NCBI GenBank assembly: GCA_025934635.1
Contig: JAICWX010000331.1
Span: forward strand, 1 to 9,457
Length of the DNA stretch: 9,457 bases
Origin: Streptosporangiaceae bacterium
GTDB taxonomy: Bacteria > Actinomycetota > Actinomycetes > Streptosporangiales > Streptosporangiaceae
Direction of reading: 5' to 3'
Shown here: positions 1-5,353 of the stretch, piece after piece
Numbering within the stretch: the stretch's first letter is position 1
Layout: the number at the start of each line of letters is the position of its first letter
Translations under genes and position numbers: made by a program
Notes under the pieces: model-generated
The model's database searches: none
The model's input: the letters and a program-made list of their open reading frames with translations, nothing else
What the model was told of the DNA's origin: nothing

Positions 1-1
1 A

Positions 2-27
2 GTCACCACCCCTCGTCACCACCCATC
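2..27 (+). repeat. Two tandem copies of a 13-bp unit
   Basis: GTCACCACCCCTC (2-14) is followed directly by GTCACCACCCATC (15-27), 12 of 13 identical. It sits at the window edge, so more copies may lie to the left. No coding or regulatory reading is supported for 1-108. Confidence 0.45.
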
Positions 28-108
28 CGCGCCCGTAGCAAGAACCCCAGATCGCACAATCAACGCAATAATCTCTTCGCTCCGCTTGACAAACTTCTTC
101 TTACGCAG

Positions 109-126
109 GTGTTCCGTGAATGTCCT
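109..126 (+). repeat. Candidate left terminal inverted repeat of the ISAs1 element
   Basis: GTGTTCCGTGAATGTCCT here matches the minus-strand reading of 1500-1483 at 13 of 18 positions, with the first 8 bases identical. It lies 10 bp beyond the transposase stop codon, where the left end is expected. The flanking bases do not extend the match, which supports 109 as the terminal base. Confidence 0.5.
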
Positions 127-135
127 TGTCTGTCC

Positions 136-1377
136 TTAATCGAGGCCGTGGAGTCGGAGGGTCTCGGCGGGGGTGGTGTGGTCGCGGCGGCCTTCGGGGA
201 TGTGCTGGTAGCCGGCGTCTTTGAGGGCGGCGGTGACGGCGGCGCGGATGGTGGCCAGGTTGACGGGCCCGTGGCCGGTGCGGCTGGCGGAGGCGTCCTC
301 GCCGAAGGTCACGTCGCGGACGTGGTGGTGCGCCTCGACGGTCCAGTGCTCGCGGACCAGCCGGGCCAGGTCGCCGGTGGTAGCGTCGGCGCTGGTCAGG
401 GTGGTGACGGCGTAGACGGCCTGGCGGGTGGCCTTGCCGGCGGCGGTGTCCTTGCGCCAGCGGGTGATCTTGATGGCCTGGCGGGCATGCGGGAAGTCCA
501 GGCCGGCGACGTGGGCGGCCTTGATGGTGCGGGTCTCGGCGCGGCCGTGCCCTTTCTCGCGGGTGCAGCCGCCGGCCGGGACCTGCCGCCAGGGCAGGGC
601 CCTGACCTGGTCGTGCAGCAGCGGCTGGTTCCGCTTCACCACGGCGATGTAGTGCGCGTTCTTCTCCGTGACCAGCCAGTCCAGATTCGCCCGCACGGTA
701 TGGAGGGCGTCGAAGGTCAGCACGGCGCCGGCCAGGTCCAGCGGCTCGAGCAGGTCGGTGAAGTGGCTGGTCTCGTTGTGCCTGGCGTCGACCTCGAGGT
801 GGTCCAGCAGGTGCCCGCCGTGCTCGGCGGCGCCGAGCAGGTGCACCCGGGTGCCGTCGGCGCGGCGGGCCCCGCGGGAGGTCTTGCCGTCCACGGCGAT
901 AGCCCTTAACCGCTCCCTGGCCAGCATCTTTGCCTGCTGGGCGGCGCGCCGGGCACGGTACCTGCGCACGCTTGCCGATGGCGGCCCGCCGGAACGGCGG
1001 CCGCGCGGGCGCGGCCCCGGCAGGGCCCTGGCCAGTGCCCGCGGGTCGAGGCGGTCCAGCAGGATCCGGATGGTCTTCTCATCCGGCGCCCGGTACCGGC
1101 CGGCCATCGGGTCCCACGGGGCGCGGAGCCGGCCCAGATCCTGCTGGCCGGCCCGCTTTACCCACTGCCCGGCCGCGGTGAGCCGGTCGTTCCCGGCCGC
1201 GGTGAATGCGCACAGCGCGATCGCGACCAGGCAGGCCAGCGGGTAGATCCGGCCCCGCCGCGAGCGCGGATCCGGCAGCGCCTCCAGCCGGCGCCACGCA
1301 GACGGGAGCAGGTCATCGCCGTCAGGACCGGATTCGACTACGCGCGCGCCCAGGCGCGACAATGCCAGTGCGGGCAT
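136..1377 (-). CDS. ISAs1-family DDE transposase
   Basis: This 413-aa protein would cut and rejoin the ends of its own insertion sequence. The N-terminal third carries the family's conserved helical region (LPDPRSRRGRIYPLACLVAIALCA, split here as LPDPRSRRGR then IYPLACLVAIALCA, about residues 35-57). The catalytic core follows. The first acidic residue is D163 in AVDGKTSRGA, the second is D223 in TFDALHT, and the glutamate is E348 in HWTVEAHHHVRDVTFGED. The spacing and flanking words are those of ISAs1/H-repeat-associated transposases. The family is usually about 370-400 aa, so this protein is full length or slightly long. ATG at 1377 is preferred because GAGG (1387-1384) lies 6 nt upstream. 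No frameshift or internal stop is seen, so the gene is probably functional. Its start codon lies inside a large inverted repeat that may limit translation. Confidence 0.93.
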   Translation of the reverse strand: MPALALSRLGARVVESGPDGDDLLPSAWRRLEALPDPRSRRGRIYPLACLVAIALCAFTAAGNDRLTAAGQWVKRAGQQDLGRLRAPWDPMAGRYRAPDEKTIRILLDRLDPRALARALPGPRPRGRRSGGPPSASVRRYRARRAAQQAKMLARERLRAIAVDGKTSRGARRADGTRVHLLGAAEHGGHLLDHLEVDARHNETSHFTDLLEPLDLAGAVLTFDALHTVRANLDWLVTEKNAHYIAVVKRNQPLLHDQVRALPWRQVPAGGCTREKGHGRAETRTIKAAHVAGLDFPHARQAIKITRWRKDTAAGKATRQAVYAVTTLTSADATTGDLARLVREHWTVEAHHHVRDVTFGEDASASRTGHGPVNLATIRAAVTAALKDAGYQHIPEGRRDHTTPAETLRLHGLD

Positions 1378-1433
1378 GCCATACCTCGTCCATGTAGACC
1401 TCAGAGACCTACATGATCGGATGGCGTGCCCGC
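1370..1433 (-). promoter_or_regulatory. Start-codon-sequestering palindrome in the transposase leader
   Basis: An outer arm pair (1370-1382 with 1421-1433) matches at 12 of 13 positions. An inner perfect pair, CATGTAG (1391-1397) with CTACATG (1409-1415), nests inside it. In a minus-strand transcript that starts outside 1433, the ATG at 1377-1375 is buried in the outer stem and the GAGG ribosome site lies in the internal bulge. In IS10 and IS50 a comparable arrangement blocks transposase translation from read-through transcripts. Here that role is inferred from the geometry alone. A native transcript starting within about 1391-1415 would lack the 5' arm and leave the start codon free. Confidence 0.5.
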
Positions 1434-1481
1434 CTCCATCAACAGCCCGATTTCACCCCGTTACTCGCATGTCACCCAAAT

Positions 1482-1512
1482 CAGGGCAACTCCGGAACAC
1501 GCCGGAGCCCTG
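1482..1512. repeat. Stem-loop crossing the proposed right end of the IS
   Basis: CAGGG (1482-1486) pairs with CCCTG (1508-1512), and CTCCGG (1490-1495) pairs with CCGGAG (1502-1507). There is a 3-nt bulge at 1487-1489 and a 6-nt loop. This 11-bp stem lies across position 1500, so either the IS inserted into or beside a dyad, or its true end is a few bases further out. Confidence 0.45.
1483..1500 (-). repeat. Candidate right terminal inverted repeat of the ISAs1 element
   Basis: Read on the minus strand this is GTGTTCCGGAGTTGCCCT, the partner of 109-126. It lies 106 bp upstream of the transposase start. The segment is also embedded in a stem-loop (1482-1512) that crosses the proposed end, so part of the match could reflect that hairpin rather than an IS terminus. 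Confidence 0.45.
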
Positions 1513-1513
1513 G

Positions 1514-1550
1514 TGGATATGCTGGCTGAGCAGATCGGCCAGCATATCCA
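1514..1550. repeat. Perfect 13-bp inverted repeat, strong hairpin
   Basis: TGGATATGCTGGC (1514-1526) is exactly inverted at 1538-1550. Pairing can continue into the spacer through one T-G wobble and two Watson-Crick pairs, leaving a 5-nt loop. There is no T-run on either side, so an intrinsic terminator is not the obvious reading. It lies between the IS right end and the 65-aa gene at 1636, about 85 bp upstream of that start, and could be an operator, a recombination site or part of another mobile remnant. The symmetry is certain; the function is unknown. Confidence 0.6.
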
Positions 1551-1635
1551 GCGCCGCTGTTGGCATCAACGGGATTGTGGCAATCTCGGCTGCTCGCAGG
1601 ACGCTACCCCAGCGAACGTGCCGTCGGAGGCAGTC

Positions 1636-1833
1636 ATGCGTATCGGATCGGTCATAATCATCGTCTGGCTGATCATCGGCGCCATCGCCGCTGGCCAGCG
1701 CCACTACTACAGCAGTTCTGACCCGAACTGCGCCCGAGCAGGCACGATCATCGTGACTGTTCTCGCAGGCCCGCTCAATTACACTGGCGTGAATCCGAAA
1801 ATATCATGTAAAGCGCCGCAGCCAAGCAAGTGA
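1636..1833 (+). CDS. Small conserved actinomycete membrane protein, 65 aa
   Basis: The 65-aa product begins MRIGSVIIIVWLIIGAIAAG, a single hydrophobic segment covering residues 3-19. A short hydrophilic stretch with Cys32 follows, then a second apolar stretch (TIIVTVLAGPLNY, residues 37-49), and a tail with Cys58 ending in KAPQPSK. I recognise the general pattern of short actinobacterial hypothetical proteins of this length with the AAGQR and AGPLNY words, but no function is known to me. The frame is open from 1426, but ATG 1636 is chosen because GGAGG (1626-1630) lies 5 nt upstream and the membrane segment starts there. A strong stem-loop begins before the stop codon, indicating a monocistronic unit. 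The paired cysteines could be oxidised outside the membrane; that is inference. Confidence 0.75.
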   Translation: MRIGSVIIIVWLIIGAIAAGQRHYYSSSDPNCARAGTIIVTVLAGPLNYTGVNPKISCKAPQPSK

Positions 1834-1865
1834 CCTTGAGGTGACCTTGCTTTTCCGGCTGCGGC
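1815..1865 (+). terminator. Stem-loop terminator after the 65-aa gene
   Basis: GCCGCAGCC (1815-1823) pairs with GGCTGCGGC (1857-1865). Inside that, AAGCAAG (1824-1830) pairs with CTTGCTT (1846-1852), with a 4-nt bulge at 1853-1856. The loop holds a smaller dyad, ACCT-TG-AGGT (1833-1842), and a direct repeat GTGACCTTG (1830-1838, 1841-1849). The 16 base pairs are GC-rich with no U-tract afterwards, as is common for actinomycete terminators. It starts inside the last codons of the gene and also faces the incoming minus-strand zinc-finger gene, so it may serve both directions. Confidence 0.65.
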
Positions 1866-1951
1866 ATGAAGGATGGCGCAGCTAGTTTTCGACGGGCCGC
1901 AATCCCGGGAACGGCACCGCGCCGGCATGCTGCAAATGGCTGCCGCCCGAA

Positions 1952-2263
1952 TCAGACGAGACGCTGGTGGACGTAGCACCATCTCCACCGCGGTCCCGGC
2001 TCGAGGCCGGCGGCCAGCGGGTGGTCGGTTTCCTCGTAGTGCGCCCTGGCGTGCTGGCCCGGTGAGTCGCCGGAGCAGGCCACCCAGCCGCAGGTCAGGC
2101 AGATCGCGAGGGACGCCGTGCGGTCCGTGCGGTCCCGGCAGTCCCGGCAGCCATCCGACCGGGCCTCGACGGGCTGCAGCCCGTCGAGGTGTTCACAGCG
2201 CGGCGCTGAGCCGTTCAGGCTGATGGCGGGCGCGCCTAGGGCCATGCTCTGGGCGGGGATCAT
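1952..2263 (-). CDS. UBP-type zinc-finger domain protein
   Basis: This 103-aa protein is almost entirely one ubiquitin-protease-type zinc finger (ZnF-UBP fold). The ligand pattern is clear: C23-E-H25, C39-x2-C42, C55-x2-C58-G with C63, then H71, H75 and H81. The family-typical ending LEPGPRWRWCYV follows (residues 87-98). Eukaryotic relatives bind the C-terminus of ubiquitin. Actinobacterial stand-alone copies are of unknown role, and nothing here identifies a ubiquitin-like partner. ATG 2263 has a good ribosome site, AAGGGGG, about 6 nt upstream. The gene runs divergently from the LysR gene at 2483 and shares its upstream region, so LysR control is plausible but unproven. The first ~20 residues carry no ligand residues. 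Confidence 0.85.
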   Translation of the reverse strand: MIPAQSMALGAPAISLNGSAPRCEHLDGLQPVEARSDGCRDCRDRTDRTASLAICLTCGWVACSGDSPGQHARAHYEETDHPLAAGLEPGPRWRWCYVHQRLV

Positions 2264-2370
2264 GGCAGCCCCCTTATCGTGATAGAGACGCCGGGGCCTG
2301 CCCGGCTGGCTTCATCGGCAAGTCAACCCTGATAGCGGCGCGACGGAAACGGGCAACCTGAGCAGGGCCT

Positions 2371-2385
2371 ATCACCAGAACCGAT
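2371..2385. promoter_or_regulatory. Possible LysR-type binding site (T-N11-A)
   Basis: ATC and GAT half-sites separated by 9 bases give the T-N11-A pattern (T2372, A2384) with dyad symmetry. The site sits near the middle of the 219-bp region between the divergent zinc-finger and LysR genes, where an autoregulating LysR protein usually binds. The motif is short and loose, so chance occurrence is quite possible. Confidence 0.3.
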
Positions 2386-2482
2386 TAGCTGCCAGCCGCC
2401 GGCGCCCAAGGCCGGCTACGCATACCAAGAGCCTGAGCGCGCAAGTAGGCTTGCGGCAGGGTTTCGAAGTTCCAGGGAGTAC

Positions 2483-3460
2483 ATGGATGGGCCGGACACG
2501 GACTTGGCGGTGGGTGTGGAGCTACGCCAGCTTCGCTACTTCGTGACGCTGGCCGAGGAGCTGCATTTCGGCCGGGCCGCGGAGCGGGAGCACATCGTGC
2601 AGTCGGCGCTGAGCCAGCAGGTGCAGCGGCTGGAACGTGAGCTCGGGGTCCGCCTGCTGGACCGCAGCACGCATCATGTTTCGCTGACCACCGCCGGGGT
2701 GGTGTTCCTGGTCGAGGCGCGGCAGATCCTGGCGCATGTGGACCGCGCCGCGGCGATGGCGCGGAGCGCGGTGGGCGCAGCGGCGGCGCTGCGGGTCGGG
2801 ATCATTGATTCCAGCTATGACTCGATGCCGCAGATCCTGCACGAGGTCCAGGCTCGCTACCCCGGCCTGGTGATCCACCAGGTCGAGGCCAGTGTGCCCG
2901 GGCAGTACCAGCTGCTGATCGACGGCCGGCTGGATGTAGGTGTCGGCCGCGCCGCGCTCGCGCCGACAGAGGTCGCGTCGCTGCTGTTCCGCCAGGACCC
3001 GCTCGGAGTCCTGGTGCCGGCCGGTCACCGGTTCGCCGGGCTCGAGGCCGTGCCGGTCGCCGACCTGGCTGAGGAGCCGCTGCTGCTCGCCGAGGAAATG
3101 CGGGCTCCGGAATTCAATCAGTTCACGATCGAGCTGTGCCGGTCGGCCGGCTTCACCCCCACCGTGTACGGGGGGACCGTGGAGAGCATCCGGGCGGCCG
3201 CCGATCTCGTCGCTCAGGGACGCTGCCTGTACTGCGTGCCTTCCTCCTGCATCGCTGCGCTCCCCGGGACCACCTGGCGGCCGCTGACCGAACCGGCGTC
3301 GTACTATCCGTGGTCGGTCCTGTGGCGCGCGGCCGACGACTCCGGCCACGTACGCGCCGTCGTCAGCTGCGCGCAGGCGATGTCCAAGCGGCTCGGCTGG
3401 ATCGCCACCGCCGCTGTCGGCCAGGGGGCACAATCCGCCCCATCCGCAGGTGCCGGGTGA
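2483..3460 (+). CDS. LysR-family transcriptional regulator
   Basis: The 325-aa product is a DNA-binding regulator with a co-inducer-binding domain. Residues about 14-73 form the winged helix-turn-helix, with the signature words LRQLRYFVTLAEELHFGRAA, QSALSQQVQRLERELGVRLL and TTAG. A linker helix follows (about 74-95), then a periplasmic-binding-protein-like effector domain (about 100-300: LRVGIIDSSYDSMP, DVGVGRAAL, PLGVLVPAGH, EEPLLLAE). The length is normal for the family plus a short N-terminal addition. ATG 2483 follows AGGGAG closely; a GTG at 2516 just before ELRQLRYF is an alternative start that removes 11 residues. The effector and targets cannot be read from sequence. The divergent zinc-finger gene and the membrane-protein operon downstream are the nearest candidates. 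Confidence 0.95.
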   Translation: MDGPDTDLAVGVELRQLRYFVTLAEELHFGRAAEREHIVQSALSQQVQRLERELGVRLLDRSTHHVSLTTAGVVFLVEARQILAHVDRAAAMARSAVGAAAALRVGIIDSSYDSMPQILHEVQARYPGLVIHQVEASVPGQYQLLIDGRLDVGVGRAALAPTEVASLLFRQDPLGVLVPAGHRFAGLEAVPVADLAEEPLLLAEEMRAPEFNQFTIELCRSAGFTPTVYGGTVESIRAAADLVAQGRCLYCVPSSCIAALPGTTWRPLTEPASYYPWSVLWRAADDSGHVRAVVSCAQAMSKRLGWIATAAVGQGAQSAPSAGAG

Positions 3461-3502
3461 TCGGCTGCGGTGATGATCCCTTCCCGGATCGGTAGTTTCC
3501 CG

Positions 3503-3517
3503 CCCGGCTCCGCCGGG
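3503..3517 (+). terminator. Weak GC hairpin downstream of the LysR gene
   Basis: CCCGGC (3503-3508) and GCCGGG (3512-3517) enclose a 3-nt loop, 43 bp after the LysR stop codon. The stem is only 6 bp and has no U-tract, but its position between the LysR stop and the next gene suits a terminator. Confidence 0.3.
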
Positions 3518-3518
3518 G

Positions 3519-3548
3519 TTGACTGAGAGGTGAACGAGGACGTAGCAC
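3519..3548 (+). promoter_or_regulatory. Possible housekeeping-type promoter for the membrane-protein operon
   Basis: TTGACT (3519-3524) resembles a -35 box and TAGCAC (3543-3548) a weak actinomycete -10 box (TAGnnT-like), separated by 18 bp. It lies 49 bp upstream of the chosen start at 3598. The -35 box matches well; the -10 box is poor. Confidence 0.3.
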
Positions 3549-3597
3549 GGTCCCCGCGCTCCCGCGGGCGGCCAGCCGCCTCGATATGGAGCGCGTC

Positions 3598-4149
3598 ATG
3601 ATCGTCATTTTTGGTCTTGTCATCCTGCTCGCCGCGGTGATTATCGGTGTGGCCGGAGTTCTCGGCAACGGCGGCAGCGGGCATGCGCTGACCCACGGGT
3701 TCTCGGTGCTCGGCTACCACGTGACCGGATCCACCGGCACGCTGTTCCTGACCGGGATCGTCGTCGGGGCGGTCGCCCTGGCCGGCCTGAGCCTGCTGCT
3801 GGCCGGCGCACGGCGGACCTCCCGCCGTGGCAGCGCCGCCCGCCGAGGGCTCAGGCAGTCGCGCCGCGAGACGGCCGCCGTCAGCCAGGATCGCGATGAC
3901 CTGATCGGCCAGCGCGACACCGCCCGTGCCCAGAGCGCGAGCGCGCCGGGGAACGGCACGCAGCGCAATGATCCTCAGCGCGACGCCGCCGGCAGCCGCT
4001 GGAGCGGGCTGCGCCGGTTCAGGCGTCAAGCCGCGGGCCGGCCCGCCGTCGTCGAACCGCCAGAGTCGGTAACCGGCGGACCCGCCTCCGGCGAGCCTGC
4101 CGGGCCGCCCGTCCCCGCCGAGCACCTCACGAACGGCAGCCGCCCATGA
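3598..4149 (+). CDS. Two-segment membrane protein of unknown function with charged cytoplasmic tail
   Basis: The 183-aa product has two transmembrane segments, residues about 1-23 (MIVIFGLVILLAAVIIGVAG) and about 48-70 (GTLFLTGIVVGAVALAGLSLLL). The loop between them contains GGSGHALTHGFSVLGYHVTG. The rest is a long polar tail, first strongly basic (ARRTSRRGSAARRGLRQSRR, 71-90), then with heptad-like ETAAVSQDRDDLIGQRD, and finally Pro/Gly-rich and probably disordered. I recognise this as a conserved actinobacterial membrane-protein pattern without an assigned function. ATG 3598 is preferred over the upstream in-frame ATG 3586 because GGAG (3588-3591) stands 6 nt before 3598 and the hydrophobic segment starts there. 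The next gene begins 21 nt after the stop, suggesting an operon. Confidence 0.75.
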   Translation: MIVIFGLVILLAAVIIGVAGVLGNGGSGHALTHGFSVLGYHVTGSTGTLFLTGIVVGAVALAGLSLLLAGARRTSRRGSAARRGLRQSRRETAAVSQDRDDLIGQRDTARAQSASAPGNGTQRNDPQRDAAGSRWSGLRRFRRQAAGRPAVVEPPESVTGGPASGEPAGPPVPAEHLTNGSRP

Positions 4150-4170
4150 GTACCGGCGGGAGGCGCGTCA

Positions 4171-4413
4171 ATGCCCGCACCGAATTACGACGTCACTCCC
4201 TGGCGAGCTTTCCTCACGAGATACCTGGTGACGTCATGGGACTATCACCATCCCTCTGCCCTGGCCGGCGTGCGCCTGGCCGCTGGTATCTGGCTGGTCG
4301 TCCTGAGCGCCCTGCTGTTCACCAGCGGCGACTGGTGGGCAGCGCCGCTGCTAGCGGCGGCGGCGATGCTCTTCTCGGCTACCTTCTACGTACTGCGCAT
4401 CGTCCAGGGCTAG
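4171..4413 (+). CDS. Small two-helix membrane protein, 80 aa
   Basis: The product has a soluble N-terminus of about 30 residues (including VTSWDYHHPSALAG). Two hydrophobic helices follow, at about 31-50 (LAGVRLAAGIWLVVLSALLF) and 55-77 (WWAAPLLAAAAMLFSATFYVL), ending RIVQG. A ribosome site GGGAGG lies about 7 nt upstream of ATG 4171. The start is 21 nt after the stop of the preceding membrane-protein gene, so the two are probably co-transcribed and may act together at the membrane. No enzymatic motif is visible. A longer overlapping frame from 4146 encodes an arginine-rich, low-complexity product and is judged a shadow. Confidence 0.72.
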   Translation: MPAPNYDVTPWRAFLTRYLVTSWDYHHPSALAGVRLAAGIWLVVLSALLFTSGDWWAAPLLAAAAMLFSATFYVLRIVQG

Positions 4414-4444
4414 CCGGCCGCATCCGTCTGCCGCAGGGCGGTCG

Positions 4445-4944
4445 CTACGGGAGGGTGACGACGACCTTCGCCGCCGAGACACCCTCCAGCTGGACGTCCA
4501 TAGCGCAAACAAGCGCGGTTACGGCGCGGGGGTTCGGCGGGAGGAAGCTGGCCGGGTCGCCCTGGTGAGGTAGTCGAGGGTTCGCTCGATGAGCCCGCTG
4601 GCCCGGCGCAGGTCGGCCGAGCTCGGGCCGGGTTCCCCGCTCAGCCGGGCCTCCAGCGGCCGGGTCAGGGCCGGGACGGCGGCGGCCGCCAGCGCGGTGC
4701 CGATCCGGGCCGCGGTGCGGACCACCTGCGGGTCCACGGACCACAGCACCTCGAAGATCCGGTCGACGTCACGGCACCCGTCTTGTCCCGGATGCTCCCA
4801 CCCGGTCACGCACGCCGGGAGGTCGGGAGCGTCGCAGACCAGCGACCATTCACGCCGCAGCTGGGAGTCCCCGGGAACCGGGGATTCCGCGACCGGGCCG
4901 GGCCGCAGGCGGCTGCGCTCGAAATCGGCGAAGATCACCGTCTG
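4445..4944 (-). pseudogene. 5'-truncated remnant resembling a DICT-type sensory domain
   Basis: The readable part starts near 4944 with QTVIFADFERSRLRPGPVAE. It continues through LRREWSLVCDAPDLPACVTG and IFEVLWSVDPQVVRTAARIG, and then a helical region ending LIERTLDYLTR. The EW.LV...P and F...WS.DP.VVR.AAR pattern resembles, from memory, the DICT sensory domain found next to DNA-binding or cyclic-dinucleotide domains in actinomycetes. No such partner domain remains. Upstream of 4944 the frame runs antisense to a transposase fragment and is not real protein. The frame closes at 4519, but switching frame near 4560 gives a plausible continuation (GDPASFLPPNPRAVTALVCA ...) to a stop at 4445, so a frameshift is likely. 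The domain name is tentative; that it is a remnant is more secure. Confidence 0.5.
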
Positions 4945-4945
4945 C

Positions 4946-5331
4946 CCGGCGCTGCGGAAGAAGGGAACTTCGCCCGCCTTCGACCGGGGATCGTGCTGGT
5001 CTCGCTGGCGGCCGCGATCGCGCTCGGGGCCACCAGCATGAGCGACATCGCCCTGCTGGCCCACCTGGCCCCCGTGCTCGGAGACGCGCCGAGCGGCCCC
5101 ACGGTCCGGCGGGCCCTGGACCTGGCCGGAGCCCCGGCCATGCTGGACAAGATCGCCCGTGCCCGGGCGAAGGCCCGCGCGCACGTGTGGAAGCTGATCC
5201 AGGACACCCCTGCCGGGTTCCCGTGGCTGGAGGTCGCCGGGAAGCCCCTGACCGGGTGGCTGGTCACCGACATGGACGCCACCTTGGTCTCCGCCAGTTC
5301 GGAGAAGGAAGGGGCAGCTGCCACCTGGAAG
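4946..5331 (+). pseudogene. IS1380-family transposase fragment, truncated at both ends
   Basis: Translation from about 4987 gives GIVLVSLAAAIALGATSMSD, then IALLAHLAPVLG, PSGPTVRRALDLAG, ARAKARAHVWKL, and GWLVTDMDATLVSASSEKEG with TWK. This is the N-terminal portion, up to the first catalytic aspartate (DMDATLV), of IS1380-family transposases, whose full length is about 450 aa. Homology stops at about 5331, just after TWK. The word KKGTSPAFDRG immediately upstream is in a different frame (stop-free from 4589), so a 1-nt deletion near 4987 seems to have occurred. Neither IS end is present, so this is an inactive relic. It occupies the space just downstream of the recombinase genes. Confidence 0.72.
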
Positions 5332-5353
5332 ATTTCTCTGAACTTTTGGGATC

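Larger units (their letters stand above)
109..1500 (-). mobile_element. ISAs1-family insertion sequence, apparently complete
   Basis: The element consists of a single transposase gene (136-1377) plus terminal sequence. The candidate ends are 109-126 on the plus strand and 1500-1483 read on the minus strand. They match at 13 of 18 positions, including a perfect terminal 8-mer GTGTTCCG and a shared TG.CCT block. The resulting length of about 1.39 kb and the 27-bp gap between the left end and the transposase stop fit this family. No target-site duplication of the 8-10 bp usual for the family is visible beside these ends, so the exact ends are inferred, or the duplication has been lost. A tandem TGTCCTT (121-127 and 131-137) lies just inside the left end. 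The transposase family is secure; the boundaries are not. Confidence 0.65.

Noticed and set aside
2..27. CRISPR-like repeat
   Set aside because: Only two directly adjacent 13-bp copies with no spacers and no cas genes.
86..91. TTGACA as a -35 box driving transcription toward the IS
   Set aside because: No acceptable -10 sequence occurs 16-18 bp downstream (109-114 is GTGTTC).
109..909. Plus-strand ORF of 266 codons opposite the transposase
   Set aside because: Gly/Val/Ala-rich shadow of the transposase, starting within the proposed IS terminus.
2522..3433. Minus-strand ORF opposite the LysR gene
   Set aside because: Shadow of a confidently identified LysR gene; composition is Arg/Gln/His-rich with no motif.
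4146..4568. ORF starting at the ATGA overlap with the preceding stop
   Set aside because: The overlapping 4171 frame encodes a clear membrane protein with a well-spaced ribosome site, while this frame is Arg-rich low complexity.
5332..5353. tRNA-derived attachment site for the recombinases
   Set aside because: No tRNA-like acceptor or T-loop sequence is visible here or elsewhere in the window.
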